Positions 25,721-34,956 of a DNA stretch of 41,200 bases are shown here, one piece after another (position 1 is the stretch's first letter; each line of letters starts with the position of its first letter). Position numbers and translations under genes: made by a program. A model generated the notes under the pieces. It saw only the letters and a program-made list of their open reading frames with translations, was not told the DNA's origin and did no database searches. Source of the stretch: Roseofilum halophilum BLCC-M91 (lineage in GTDB: Bacteria; Cyanobacteriota; Cyanobacteriia; Cyanobacteriales; Desertifilaceae); assembly GCF_030068445.1 (NCBI RefSeq), contig NZ_JAQPOK010000139.1, positions 1 to 41,200 of the forward strand. Reading direction: 5' to 3'.

Positions 25721-26091
25721 TTCACGGAAATAGGGGGTCAGAGGTCTAGGGGGAAATCCGGATTTTCTATTTAGTATTTTAAGTAAATTCCCCTTGTACG
25801 CCTGTCCTGACTTCAAGCACCGGTAAAACCCAATCGTAAAAATTCGGATATTTTGTTCTCTTTGAACAGGATGTCGGTTAAAAGTTCGCTAATATCACTG
25901 AAGATTGACGATCTTGGGAGTATTCAGCCGCAGTGATAGAACTTTAAAAATCCTGTATGCTGGAAGAGAGGCCAGACAAAAGTTTCCCTGATCCCAGCCG
26001 AGAAACCCCGGCCAAAAGCCTCAATCGCCCTTAAATTCAACCTTTTTTAAAAAAATTTGCTTCAAACCTTAATCTTTTTTAACTTTAAGTC
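25721..26091. other. Gap between repeat array and next gene
   Basis: CCCCCTAT and ATAGGGGG at about 25708-25737 could form a hairpin closing the gltX transcript. The rest is AT-rich with no recognisable gene or RNA. No ribosome site is evident before the ATG at 26092, which is preceded by T- and A-rich sequence. Confidence 0.4.
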
Positions 26092-26472
26092 ATGGTTCTT
26101 CAACAACATCCATTAAGAAAATTTGCCATTTACCAGCAGTCTCGTCGCAAAAAACGATATATCAGCGTTGTTGCCTATTTTGACCGCCATGGTATTCTCA
26201 ATGATTATGTGGTTCTCGATCAAAGCCTCAAAGTCGATTGGACGAGAGTCATTTTCCAAACCATTTCCCTCAAACTGTTGATGGGGTCTTTCCTCAGTTT
26301 AGAAGGATTCACAAAAGTTACCATTAAGGGTAAAGGATTTAAGGCAGCCATTATTCCCATTAACACCGGATATAGAGCCATGATCTATGAGCAATCTGAG
26401 GATGGTGAAGAAACAAAAAAACCTCCTGGCATGGACAGTAACTATACCTTTCCTCTAGTCAAAGCTAACTAG
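26092..26472 (+). CDS. Conserved-looking hypothetical protein
   Basis: The 126-residue protein is basic at the N terminus (LRKFAIYQQSRRKKRYISVV) with alternating hydrophobic strands afterwards (VVAYFDRHGILNDYVVLDQS, then FTKVTIKGKGFKAAIIPINT). It has no signal peptide, no cysteine and no clear membrane helix. The beta-rich pattern, normal codon use and a methionine start support a real gene. I do not recognise the family. It stands alone between a repeat block and the serpin gene. Confidence 0.6.
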   Translation: MVLQQHPLRKFAIYQQSRRKKRYISVVAYFDRHGILNDYVVLDQSLKVDWTRVIFQTISLKLLMGSFLSLEGFTKVTIKGKGFKAAIIPINTGYRAMIYEQSEDGEETKKPPGMDSNYTFPLVKAN

Positions 26473-26676
26473 AAATTAACTCAATTTCTCAACATAAACT
26501 CAGGAAAGTTAGGTATTGAATCAATAGGTGAATGGGGAGGATAGTCTATTTCCCTATTGCCTATTGCCCATTCCCCCATGCCCTTCCCTTGGTTACAGAA
26601 AGGGTAACACCACTGCCATCTGCCGATCGCTATGACAGCCTAGAAGTATAGATCCCTATATTCTGGAGTGCGGAGC

Positions 26677-27936
26677 ATGAATGCACAAACGCTAAAAAAG
26701 ATCGGTATACTGATGACAGCAGGTTTAGTCCTCTTGGGGTTGTGGGGATGTTTTCGTCCGACGACTCCAGGGGCGATCGCCTCATCTCCAATTCTCACGG
26801 CTACCGATACTCCTGTGAATCCCCAGTTAACCGATGCTCAAACCCGGTTTAGCTTTAAGCTATGGCAGCATTTATTAGCCCAGCAAAAAAAGGAAAATAT
26901 CTTAATTTCTCCCTCCAGTGTGGCGATCGCCCTCACCATGACCTACAATGGCGCATCAGGAGACACTCAAACCGCCATGCATGATGCCTTAGAACTACAA
27001 GGCATGAGCTTAAGCGAAGTCAATCAAGCCTACGCCAACCTCAAGCAGCGTTTAGAACAGAGCGATCCATCCGTTCAGCTCAAATTAGCCAATTCCCTTT
27101 GGGGCAGAAATGACATTAACTTCAAACCCGACTTTCTGCAACAAACCCAAGCCTATTATGATGCCAATCTGCGATCGTTGGATTTTACCGATCCAGCCAC
27201 TCCCAAACACATCAATCATTGGGTGAGCAAGCAAACCCAAGGTAAAATCCCCCAAATTGTCGATCAGGTTAATCCCAACGATCTTCTCTTCCTGATTAAT
27301 GCCACCTACTTTAAAGGAAACTGGCAAAACGAATTTAATCCTAATCTTACCCAAAACCGTCCGTTTCACCTCCCCAACGGACAAGAAAAACAACATCCCA
27401 TGATGTTCCAAACCGGGAGCTACGATTATCTCGAAACCGAACAATTCCAAGCCATTCGCCTACCCTATGGTGAAGGCCGATTTAGTCTCTATATCTTTCT
27501 ACCCCAAGCCGACCATAACCTATCCCAATTCTATAGCCAACTCAACAGTACCACTTGGCAAACCTGGCTAGGGCAATTTGCCCAACAGGACGGTTCTATT
27601 ACCCTGCCTCGATTTCAACTGGAATATGGCGTAGAACTCAAACCCGTTTTATCCGCATTAGGCATGGACATTGCCTTTAGTGACAATGCTGATTTTTCTG
27701 GCATCAGCGACTCGTCTGCCAAAATCGATCGCGTGAAACATAAAACCTTTATTGAAGTGAATGAAAAAGGCACAGAAGCGGCTGCGGTAACCTCCGTTGG
27801 CATTGTCGCCACCTCGATTCGTCCGCCCTCTAATCCCTTTGAAATGGTTGTCGATCGCCCCTTTTTCTACGCCATTTACGATCGGGAAACCCAAACTCCT
27901 TTGTTTTTAGGATCGATGGTCAATCCTGCCATCTAA
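26677..27936 (+). CDS. Serpin family protease inhibitor with N-terminal export signal
   Basis: The 419-residue protein starts with a lysine-flanked hydrophobic signal (MNAQTLKKIGILMTAGLVLL), then GLWGC. Cys25 could be lipidated, although Trp at -2 is unusual for a lipobox. The serpin fold is evident from FSFKLWQHLL, NILISPSSVAIALTMTYNGA, LLFLINATYFKGNWQNEF, and the closing block VVDRPFFYAIYD with LFLGSMVNP. The reactive-loop hinge EVNEKGTEAAAVTS fits inhibitory serpins. Taking Gly365 as P15, P1 falls at Thr379 with Ser380 as P1'. Inhibitory serpins trap serine or cysteine proteases covalently. I prefer ATG 26677 (GGAG 8 nt upstream) to GTG 26668. It is single, with no neighbouring protease. 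Confidence 0.92.
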   Translation: MNAQTLKKIGILMTAGLVLLGLWGCFRPTTPGAIASSPILTATDTPVNPQLTDAQTRFSFKLWQHLLAQQKKENILISPSSVAIALTMTYNGASGDTQTAMHDALELQGMSLSEVNQAYANLKQRLEQSDPSVQLKLANSLWGRNDINFKPDFLQQTQAYYDANLRSLDFTDPATPKHINHWVSKQTQGKIPQIVDQVNPNDLLFLINATYFKGNWQNEFNPNLTQNRPFHLPNGQEKQHPMMFQTGSYDYLETEQFQAIRLPYGEGRFSLYIFLPQADHNLSQFYSQLNSTTWQTWLGQFAQQDGSITLPRFQLEYGVELKPVLSALGMDIAFSDNADFSGISDSSAKIDRVKHKTFIEVNEKGTEAAAVTSVGIVATSIRPPSNPFEMVVDRPFFYAIYDRETQTPLFLGSMVNPAI

Positions 27937-28013
27937 AAGTGATTATTCAGATTTGATCTTACTAAGATTGAAGGCGGATGAAATAGGTGACCGAGGCCCT
28001 GTTGACCTGGCCC

Positions 28014-28787
28014 CTAGCCGATCGCTGTTGAATCTAAATCGGGGGGGATATCCTGTAAACGACCGGGGCCGATCGCCTGTAGCGCTTCCTTCAATACCAC
28101 ATCACCGGTGTATAACGCCTTACCCACAATCACCCCAGTCACCCCCAAACGTTCTAGGGCCAAGAGACTGAGCAAATCCGTCACGCTACTGACTCCGCCG
28201 GAAGCAATCACCGGCACATCCACCGCTTCCGCTACTTCTCGCAAGGCGGGAATATTGGGCCCCTTCAGGGTTCCATCCCGATGAATATCCGTATAAATAA
28301 TGCCATAAACTCCCATCTGGGCGCAATTTTGGGCCAATTCAATTCCAGAAATGGTCGAGTTTTCCAACCATCCCCGCGTCGCCACCTTACCCTCACGGGC
28401 ATCAATCCCCACCATAATTTGCCCTGGAAACTCCTGACAGAGCTGTTGGACAAGTTCGGGATTTTCCACCGCCACCGTACCGAGAATCGCCTGTTTGACC
28501 CCAGTCGAGAGCAAATTGGCCACCCCGGCACGGTTTCGCAAGCCGCCTCCCACTTGTACCGGAATCGGAATCGCTTGGGCGATCGCCCGAATCACCTCCA
28601 AATTCACCGGCTCTCCCGACTTCGCGCCATCGAGATCTACCACATGCAAGCGTTTTGCCCCCTGAGAAACCCATTGTTTGGCGATCGCCACCGGATCTTC
28701 ATCAAACACCTGACTTTGCTCATAATCACCCTGATACAAGCGCACACAGTTCCCCTGGAGCAAATCAATCGCCGGAATCACATCCAT
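28014..28787 (-). CDS. hisA: ProFAR isomerase (HisA)
   Basis: The 257-residue (beta-alpha)8 enzyme catalyses the Amadori rearrangement of ProFAR in histidine synthesis. It starts [20 protein letters not shown], with catalytic Asp8. It contains [12 protein letters not shown], the phosphate-binding VQVGGGLRN, the second catalytic Asp in [22 protein letters not shown] and IASGGVSS. It sits alone, without other his genes. A divergent open frame antisense to it is a shadow. The C terminus is extended by about 15 residues ([14 protein letters not shown]) relative to many HisA proteins. Confidence 0.95.
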   Translation of the reverse strand: MDVIPAIDLLQGNCVRLYQGDYEQSQVFDEDPVAIAKQWVSQGAKRLHVVDLDGAKSGEPVNLEVIRAIAQAIPIPVQVGGGLRNRAGVANLLSTGVKQAILGTVAVENPELVQQLCQEFPGQIMVGIDAREGKVATRGWLENSTISGIELAQNCAQMGVYGIIYTDIHRDGTLKGPNIPALREVAEAVDVPVIASGGVSSVTDLLSLLALERLGVTGVIVGKALYTGDVVLKEALQAIGPGRLQDIPPDLDSTAIG

Positions 28788-28851
28788 AACACTTATTCTC
28801 CTAACACCTCAAAATCCCCTCTATCCTACCCCATTCCCTTCTCTTTTTCCC

Positions 28852-29769
28852 TCAAACAAACTGATCCGTTTGCGCCTCATGTTCCACCCGAAAAACATTC
28901 GCATACAAATTAGCAATCACCTGCTTCCCTTCCTGCGTCAACTTCAAATGATTCAACGAAGGCTTAATATATGGCGCAACCACATTCCAGAAAAACGCCG
29001 GATAATTATTCCGCAAATCCCCAGGATTCTCATACCCTAACTGTTTATTAGCCCCATTTTCCTCAAACTCATAAAACAGGGCCGGAATCTTTTGTAAATA
29101 CTGCGGATCGCTCAACTGACCAATTAAATCCGCCCCCCGAACCAAACCCGGATAATTCGCCGTATCCGCATGATCTTCATCCTTGGGAACCGGAAAACGA
29201 GTCAACTCAATATTGCGTTTAATTTCCTCTGCATCAATTAATTTATGTCCCCCAAACCGCTCCTCAATAAACCGCATACCCCGGTCTACATGATAAGGCG
29301 TAAGCCCCGCATCCGTTGCCCCTGGTGGCAACTCAATCATACTATTATCGATCCCAGAATCATACAACCGTTCTGAATGCCGATCCTGACGACAAACCCC
29401 CTTAATATAACCAATATCATGACAGAGCAAAGAAATCATAAAATGCAGCCAATCTTCTGCCGAAACACCACCCTCACGAATATGTTTTCCGCGAAGAATT
29501 TCTTGCCCCACCAATGTTACGAAAATCGTATGTTCCACATTATGATAAAGGGCATCACTATTGGCAATATTTTCCAGGGCCATACTTCCAGCCCAAACGA
29601 TAATATCCGCATAATCAGGTTTATAGCCACCATAAGTCCGGTGGTAACCTTCCCGGATTTTTACCAAGAATTCATTAATGACAACAGAAGTCAGATTTAA
29701 CATTAGAGTCTTCGCGGACGTGCATTCATCTGGCATTGGATCTTCGTCAATTATAAAGGATAACTTCAA
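28852..29769 (-). CDS. HD-domain phosphohydrolase
   Basis: The 305-residue protein carries metal-binding histidines in LYHNVEHT (H76, H80) and the HD pair in LLCHDIGY (H117-D118). Further conserved-looking blocks are GYHRTYGGYKPDYADIIVWA, HIREGGVSAEDWLHF and LVRGADLIGQLSDPQ. Such proteins usually hydrolyse phosphate mono- or diesters, including cyclic nucleotides, but the substrate is not evident. No sensor domain is attached. The ATG at 29769 gives MKLSFIIDEDPMPDEC; a start at the internal Met near residue 12 or 23 is equally possible. It lies 65 nt upstream of hisA on the same strand, so read-through is possible. Confidence 0.8.
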   Translation of the reverse strand: MKLSFIIDEDPMPDECTSAKTLMLNLTSVVINEFLVKIREGYHRTYGGYKPDYADIIVWAGSMALENIANSDALYHNVEHTIFVTLVGQEILRGKHIREGGVSAEDWLHFMISLLCHDIGYIKGVCRQDRHSERLYDSGIDNSMIELPPGATDAGLTPYHVDRGMRFIEERFGGHKLIDAEEIKRNIELTRFPVPKDEDHADTANYPGLVRGADLIGQLSDPQYLQKIPALFYEFEENGANKQLGYENPGDLRNNYPAFFWNVVAPYIKPSLNHLKLTQEGKQVIANLYANVFRVEHEAQTDQFV

Positions 29770-30106
29770 CCGCCGGTCAGAGAGTTTAAAACAACAACCA
29801 GACTCAGCTTATCAATCCGGCGATCGCCCTCTCAGAACCCATGAGTACAGTCTCTCCATTCTTAAGCAAAATCGATCCTCTTTTTTCCTGATTAATCCTG
29901 CCAATGCCCCCCAAAACCTCAACCCCCCAGTCACCCTCTAGCATAGGTAATTAAACCCTGGCTCCCTTTCCCAACCAGCCATTTCTATAGTTCATCTTAA
30001 GCTTAGAGCCATTGAGTAACCCCATTCCTTAACATAATCAACAAGTCCATCTCAAGGGATGACAAACTGTCCATTGCATTAGAACGTTAAAAGAGGAACC
30101 CGACCC
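29770..30106. other. Divergent intergenic region with fbp leader
   Basis: GAGGA at 30093-30097 is the fbp ribosome site. A weak TTGAGT (30012-30017) and CATAAT (30033-30038) pair with a 15-nt spacer is the best promoter-like candidate. The rest is C-rich and contains no gene, repeat or RNA that I recognise. It should also hold the promoter of the HD-domain gene on the minus strand. Confidence 0.4.
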
Positions 30107-31135
30107 ATGGCCGATGCCCATGTCGAAGTTGCCCAAGAACATGCCCTAGACCGGGATTGTACCACCCTATCCCGCCACGTCCTCCAACAACTGCAAAGCT
30201 TTTCCCCAGACGCTCAAGACCTCAGTGCGATCATGAATCGCATTGCCCTCGCCGGAAAACTCATCTCCCGTCGTCTGTCCAGAGCCGGACTGATGGATAA
30301 CGTTCTCGGATTCACCGGAGAAACCAACGTCCAAGGGGAATCCGTCAAAAAAATGGATGTCTACGCCAACGACGTATTCATCAGCGTTTTCAAACAAAGC
30401 GGCCTCGTCTGTCGCCTCGCCTCCGAGGAAATGGAAAAACCCTATTACATCCCGGAAAACTGCCCCATCGGCCGCCAAACCCTGATTTACGACCCCATCG
30501 ACGGCTCATCGAATGTCGATACCAACCTCAACGTTGGCTCCATCTTCTCCATCCGCAAACAAGAAGGCATAGATTTAGATGAAAGCGCCTCCGACCTCCT
30601 CCAAGACGGACACAAACAAATCGCCGCCGGGTATATCCTCTATGGCCCCAGTACCATACTCGTCTATTCCGTCGGCAACGGAGTCCACGCCTTCAACCTA
30701 GACCCCAGCTTAGGAGAATTCATCCTCAGCCGAGAAAATATCAAAATTCCCAGCCATGGAGCCGTCTACAGCGTCAATGAAGGGAATTTCTGGCAATGGG
30801 ACGAACCCATGCGCGAGTATGTGCGCTATGTTCACCGCCACGAAGGATGCACGGCTCGCTATGGCGGAGCCTTAGTGGGCGATTTTCATCGCATTTTATT
30901 CCAAGGGGGAGTCTTTCTGTATCCGGGGACTCTGAAAAAACCAGAGGGTAAACTACGGTTACTCTATGAATCAGCACCCTTAGCCTTCCTCGCCCAACAA
31001 GCAGGAGGCCGCGCCAGTACAGGGACTCAAGATATCTTAGAGGTAATCCCCAAAGAACTGCACGCCAGAACGCCCTTGATTATCGGCTCTCCAGAAGATG
31101 TGGCCTTAGCCGAATCTTTCCTCAACCGTGCCTAG
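30107..31135 (+). CDS. fbp: Fructose-1,6-bisphosphatase class I
   Basis: The 342-residue enzyme dephosphorylates fructose-1,6-bisphosphate in gluconeogenesis and the Calvin cycle. The metal/phosphate motif DPIDGSSN is at residues 129-136, and LASEEME supplies metal-binding Glu residues. [13 protein letters not shown] and [17 protein letters not shown] form the substrate site. It is the first gene of the conserved cyanobacterial fbp-zwf-opcA order, with zwf 70 nt downstream. Relatives in some cyanobacteria have a tal gene between fbp and zwf; here there is none. Confidence 0.97.
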   Translation: MADAHVEVAQEHALDRDCTTLSRHVLQQLQSFSPDAQDLSAIMNRIALAGKLISRRLSRAGLMDNVLGFTGETNVQGESVKKMDVYANDVFISVFKQSGLVCRLASEEMEKPYYIPENCPIGRQTLIYDPIDGSSNVDTNLNVGSIFSIRKQEGIDLDESASDLLQDGHKQIAAGYILYGPSTILVYSVGNGVHAFNLDPSLGEFILSRENIKIPSHGAVYSVNEGNFWQWDEPMREYVRYVHRHEGCTARYGGALVGDFHRILFQGGVFLYPGTLKKPEGKLRLLYESAPLAFLAQQAGGRASTGTQDILEVIPKELHARTPLIIGSPEDVALAESFLNRA

Positions 31136-31205
31136 CGAGATAAAATAACCCCACACCAACATTCTGTACATCTAGATTAAACCCACTATCGTCAATTGAC
31201 TCTCT

Positions 31206-32735
31206 ATGGTTACACTCACAGAAAACCCTCTGCGCGTTGGACTGCAACAAGATCGTATTCCTGAACCCCAGATTTTAATTATTTTTGGTGCATCTGGAGA
31301 CCTGACTCAACGCAAATTAGTCCCGGCTCTCTACCAAATGAAATTAGAGAGACGACTGCCCCCAGAATTGACTATTGTGGGGGTGGCTCGTCGCCAGTGG
31401 AGTCATGACTTTTTTCGCGAGCATATGCGCGAAGGTGTGGAAGATTTTGGGGGCGGTCTTCAGTCAGAAGAGTTGTGGCATGAGTTTGCCCAAGGCCTGT
31501 TTTACTGTCCTGGAGATATTGACAACCCGGAAAGTTATCAAAAGCTCAAAGTGTTTCTGGAAGAACTCGATAGTCAACGGGGAACTCGCGGTAACCGGGT
31601 GTTTTATCTCTCGGTTGCGCCTCGCTTTTTTGGAGAGGCGACCCAACAGTTGGGGAATGCGGGGATGTTGGACGATCCCACTAAACAACGGTTGGTGATT
31701 GAAAAGCCCTTTGGCCATGATTTGGGTAGCGCCCGGACTCTGAACCGGGTGGTAACTCAAGTGTGTGATGAAACGCAGGTGTACCGCATTGACCATTATT
31801 TGGGTAAGGAAACGGTACAGAATTTGTTGGTGTTTCGGTTTGCTAATGCCATTTTTGAACCCCTGTGGAATCGCCAGTTTATTGACCATGTGCAAATTAC
31901 GGTGGCGGAAATGGTGGGCTTGGAAGGACGAGCTGGCTATTATGAAACGTCTGGGGCGCTGCGGGATATGGTGCAGAACCATTTGATGCAGTTGTTTTCG
32001 TTGACGGCGATGGAGCCGCCGAATTCTTTGGATGCGGATAGTATTCGTAATGAGAAGGTGAAGGTGGTACAGGCAACCCATTTGGCTTCTTTGAGCAATT
32101 TGGATGCATGTGCGGTTCGGGGTCAGTATACGTCGGGTTGGATTAAGGGTAAGCAGGTTCCGGGATATCGGGATGAGGAGGGGGCGAGTCCGGAGTCGGT
32201 AACTCCTACTTATGCGGCGCTGAAGTTGAATATTGATAATTGGCGCTGGAAGGGGGTTCCGTTCTATTTGCGGACGGGGAAACGGATGCCGAAAAAGGTG
32301 TCGGAGATTGCGATTCAGTTTAAGGATGTGCCCTATTTGATGTTCCAGTCGGCGGCGAAACAGGCGAACCCGAATGTGCTGGCGATGCGTATTCAGCCGA
32401 ATGAGGGGATTTCGATGCGCTTTGAGGTGAAAACGCCGGGGAGTTCTTTGCGGACGCGATCGGTTGATATGGATTTTCGCTACGATCGCGCCTTTGGTCA
32501 AGCGAATACGGATGCTTATAGCCGCTTGTTGATTGATTGTATGTTAGGCGACCAGACTCTGTTTACCCGTGGCGATGAGGTGGAAGCGTCTTGGCGAGTG
32601 TTAACGCCAGTGTTGGATGTTTGGGATGCTCCGGCTCCTCCGGAAGTGATTCCCCTCTATGAGGCGGGGACTTGGGAACCGGTGGAGGCAGAGTTATTGC
32701 TGAACCGAGATGGCCGCAGGTGGCGGAGACTTTAA
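31206..32735 (+). CDS. zwf: Glucose-6-phosphate 1-dehydrogenase
   Basis: The 509-residue enzyme makes 6-phosphogluconolactone and NADPH, the entry step of the oxidative pentose phosphate pathway used at night. The NADP-binding [11 protein letters not shown] is at residues 28-38 and the active-site RIDHYLGKE at 194-202. The C terminus is complete ([15 protein letters not shown]). It is followed by opcA, its activator. The second half is markedly G-rich at third codon positions (CGG, TTG, GCG, GGG), unlike fbp upstream, although the protein sequence is normal. A tandem-repeat array starts 8 nt after the stop. Confidence 0.97.
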   Translation: MVTLTENPLRVGLQQDRIPEPQILIIFGASGDLTQRKLVPALYQMKLERRLPPELTIVGVARRQWSHDFFREHMREGVEDFGGGLQSEELWHEFAQGLFYCPGDIDNPESYQKLKVFLEELDSQRGTRGNRVFYLSVAPRFFGEATQQLGNAGMLDDPTKQRLVIEKPFGHDLGSARTLNRVVTQVCDETQVYRIDHYLGKETVQNLLVFRFANAIFEPLWNRQFIDHVQITVAEMVGLEGRAGYYETSGALRDMVQNHLMQLFSLTAMEPPNSLDADSIRNEKVKVVQATHLASLSNLDACAVRGQYTSGWIKGKQVPGYRDEEGASPESVTPTYAALKLNIDNWRWKGVPFYLRTGKRMPKKVSEIAIQFKDVPYLMFQSAAKQANPNVLAMRIQPNEGISMRFEVKTPGSSLRTRSVDMDFRYDRAFGQANTDAYSRLLIDCMLGDQTLFTRGDEVEASWRVLTPVLDVWDAPAPPEVIPLYEAGTWEPVEAELLLNRDGRRWRRL

Positions 32736-32742
32736 AGCGAAG

Positions 32743-33050
32743 ATGGGGACACGGGGACACGGAGACGCGGAGACGCGGGGACGCGGGGACACGGGGACAC
32801 GGGGACACGGAGACGCGGGGACACGGGGACGCGGGGACACGGGGACACGGGGACACGGAGACGCGGAGACGCGGGGACGCGGGGACACGGGGACACGGGG
32901 ACACGGAGACGCGGAGAAGATATGGAGAATTAACTCTTGCCTCTTGCCTCTTGCCTCTTGCCTCTTGCCTCTTGCCCATTCCCTATTCCCCATTCCCTAT
33001 TCCCCATTCCCCTATTACCCATTACTCATTACTCATTACTCATTACTCGT
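32743..33050. repeat. Composite short tandem repeats filling the zwf-opcA gap
   Basis: From 32743 to about 32917 the 8-mers GGGACACG, GAGACGCG and GGGACGCG alternate. At 32934-32975 there are six perfect copies of CTCTTGC. From 32976 to 33050 there are TATTCCCCATTCCC-type and CATTACT units. The whole 316-nt gap is repeat apart from short joints. The frame stays open from the end of zwf through the array into opcA, purely because the units lack stops. Confidence 0.95.
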
Positions 33051-33051
33051 C

Positions 33052-34386
33052 ATGACTTCTACTCCGATTGTTACGTTACAAAAACCGAAGGATATTTCTC
33101 TAGGAGAGATTGAGGCGGAACTGAATAAGATTTGGTTGAGCCAAAATACAGGCAAGGCTACGCCAGTGGCTACGCGAGCGGCGACGTTTAGTATGGTGAT
33201 CTATGAGCCGGAGGAATTCCAACAGTTGTTGGCTGGTTTGGGGTTCTATAGTGGCTCCATTGATGGTATTAATGGCCCGATGATGAAGGAGGCGGTGCGT
33301 GAGGCTCAGATGGCTTACGATCTGAGGATCACCAGTCGCATTGATGGGGAGACGCTACACCGTTTGCGCGAGGAGTATGGGAAGCGATCGCCTTCTCAGG
33401 TAGCCGATCTCAGTAATGTAGATTTGCGGGGATCGAGTGTCAGTGAGGCGATCGCCTCCCAAAATCCCTGTCGGATCATTACTCTCTGCCCCGTTTTAGG
33501 CGAAGATCGAGGCGTGAGCGCCCAGGTTTCTGCCTATTGTCCCATTCAAAAAAGCAGCAGCAGCAGCACCTTGGTCTGCTGTGAATACATTACCCTACGC
33601 GGGACAAAAGAAGCCCTAGAACGGGTGAAAGAGTTGATTTCCTCCCTATTAATCCCCGATTTACCCAAGTTTGCTTGGTGGAAAGCAACCCCCAACCCAG
33701 AGCAACCCTTATTTCAACATTTAGCTGAACAAGCCAATTGTATCGTCGTCGATTCCTGTTATTTTAGCGATCCGGCTTCCGAATTGCTCAAAATTTATGA
33801 GTTAATCGAATCAGAAACCTATATTGCCGACTTAAACTGGCATCGGTTTTATCCCTGGCAAGAATTAACCGCCGCCGCCTTCGATCCGCCAGAGCGCCGA
33901 GATTCCCTAGGCGATATCGATCAGGTAACCATTGACTATGAAAAAGGCAATGATGCCCAAGCTTTGATGTTTTTGGGATGGTTAGCCAGTCGCCTTGGTT
34001 GGCAACCGGTAGCTTATAACGATGAAGGCGGCGATTATGATATTAAACGGATTGAGTTTTCTGGCCCAGAAAATAAGAAAATTTATGCGGAGTTAGCCGG
34101 AATTCCGACGGCTGACTGGGGCGAAATTCCAGGGGATTTAGTCGGGGTTTTGCTCAATTCTAGTAATCCTAGTGCCAATTGTTGCACGATTTTATGTTCC
34201 GAAACCACCGGATGTATGCGGATGGAAGCCGGTGGCAGTGCCAGTAATAGTCGCACCGAACAGGTGACTGCGGTTACGGATCAAAAGGCAGAAGAGATGA
34301 TGAGTCAACAGTTGCAACGCTGGGGACGAGATGTTTTATATGAGGAAAGTTTGGCGGTTACTGCCCAAATTTTGAAGTTGCGATAA
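33052..34386 (+). CDS. opcA: Glucose-6-phosphate dehydrogenase assembly protein OpcA
   Basis: The 444-residue protein activates and assembles G6PDH oligomers in cyanobacteria; the family is reported to be redox-controlled through thioredoxin. I start at ATG 33052 (MTSTPIVTLQKPKDISLGEI), the first residue outside the tandem repeats. An in-frame extension to 32710 consists of repeat-encoded GHGDTETR units and is not credible. Residues of about 46-110 (FQQLLAGLGFYSGSIDGING, then PMMKEAVREAQMAYDL) resemble a peptidoglycan-binding-type helical fold. The C-terminal part has the OpcA blocks (SETYIADLNWHRFYPWQELT, FLGWLASRLGW). The usual ribosome site is missing, because CATTACT repeats run to the start. 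Confidence 0.93.
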   Translation: MTSTPIVTLQKPKDISLGEIEAELNKIWLSQNTGKATPVATRAATFSMVIYEPEEFQQLLAGLGFYSGSIDGINGPMMKEAVREAQMAYDLRITSRIDGETLHRLREEYGKRSPSQVADLSNVDLRGSSVSEAIASQNPCRIITLCPVLGEDRGVSAQVSAYCPIQKSSSSSTLVCCEYITLRGTKEALERVKELISSLLIPDLPKFAWWKATPNPEQPLFQHLAEQANCIVVDSCYFSDPASELLKIYELIESETYIADLNWHRFYPWQELTAAAFDPPERRDSLGDIDQVTIDYEKGNDAQALMFLGWLASRLGWQPVAYNDEGGDYDIKRIEFSGPENKKIYAELAGIPTADWGEIPGDLVGVLLNSSNPSANCCTILCSETTGCMRMEAGGSASNSRTEQVTAVTDQKAEEMMSQQLQRWGRDVLYEESLAVTAQILKLR

Positions 34387-34538
34387 GGCATAGCCCTCAC
34401 CCCCAACCCCCTCTCCCACGGGAGAGGGGGCTAAATAAATGACTGCCCAACTTAAAACTGTAGGTTGGGTTGAACGGCAGTGAAACCCAACAAAGTCAAC
34501 TATCGTAGGGTGGGCATTGCCCACCTTATTTTCAGTCA
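34387..34538. repeat. Three dispersed repeats in the opcA-thioesterase gap
   Basis: CCCTCACCCCCAACCCCCTC followed by a CTCCC-ACGG-GAGAGGGG hairpin lies at about 34394-34430. A half-copy of the TGTAGGTTGGGTTGA hairpin follows at about 34461-34490, and GTAGGGTGGGCATTGCCCACC at about 34506-34526. The last could serve as a convergent terminator, but it has no T-run. These are the common small repeats of this genome. Confidence 0.7.
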
Positions 34539-34943
34539 TTAATTTGACCATTGATCGAGCCAGTTGAGTAAGAATTCTGGTATGGGTTGCCGGGTGCGCT
34601 GGTGAGCGTTGATACAGACATGGCGGGTGGTGGCTTGGGCTGCCAGGCGATCGCCCACTTTAATATGATAATTAATCTCATATTCATCCGGTGGACAAAA
34701 GACCGGAGTCAGTTCAATTTCTAGACTATCTCCACAAGTCAGAGGTCGATAAAAATCCGCTTTACTATGAATAATTGGAAAAGCCATCTTCGGCTGACAA
34801 AAGAACTCTTTTAAGTCAATTCCAGCAGCAGCCAAAGACGCTTCATAGGCTTCATGACACAACTGAAACACATTAGCAAAATAAACCACACCAGCAGCAT
34901 CCGTTTCTGCAAAGCGAACCGTCCGAGTATAGCAAAATGGCAT
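34539..34943 (-). CDS. Hotdog thioesterase, 1,4-dihydroxy-2-naphthoyl-CoA hydrolase-like
   Basis: The 134-residue single hotdog domain begins MPFCYTRTVRFAETDAAGVV, then YFANVFQLCHEAYEASL, the 4-hydroxybenzoyl-CoA-thioesterase pattern with the catalytic Asp in ETDAAG. Cyanobacterial members of this type (Slr0204 family) hydrolyse DHNA-CoA in phylloquinone synthesis, needed for photosystem I. That is the most likely role, though other acyl-CoA substrates cannot be excluded. It starts 13 nt after the ATP-grasp gene on the same strand, so the two are probably one transcript. Confidence 0.85.
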   Translation of the reverse strand: MPFCYTRTVRFAETDAAGVVYFANVFQLCHEAYEASLAAAGIDLKEFFCQPKMAFPIIHSKADFYRPLTCGDSLEIELTPVFCPPDEYEINYHIKVGDRLAAQATTRHVCINAHQRTRQPIPEFLLNWLDQWSN

Positions 34944-34956
34944 GATATTCTGTCCT

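Noticed and set aside
25379-25816. Overlapping open frames on both strands through the repeat block
   Set aside because: They are produced by stop-free 8-nt repeats and encode GDTETRGHG- or SPCPRVP-type peptides in every frame.
28281-28913. 210-codon plus-strand frame antisense to hisA
   Set aside because: It is a shadow of hisA, with no family and His/Asn/Arg-rich translation.
31464-32501. 345-codon minus-strand frame antisense to zwf
   Set aside because: The long frame results from the G-rich codon usage of zwf; the translation is Arg/His-rich with no domain.
32710-33051. N-terminal extension of OpcA across the tandem repeats
   Set aside because: It would start inside zwf and encode only repeat peptides; the family start is MTSTPIV-like at 33052.
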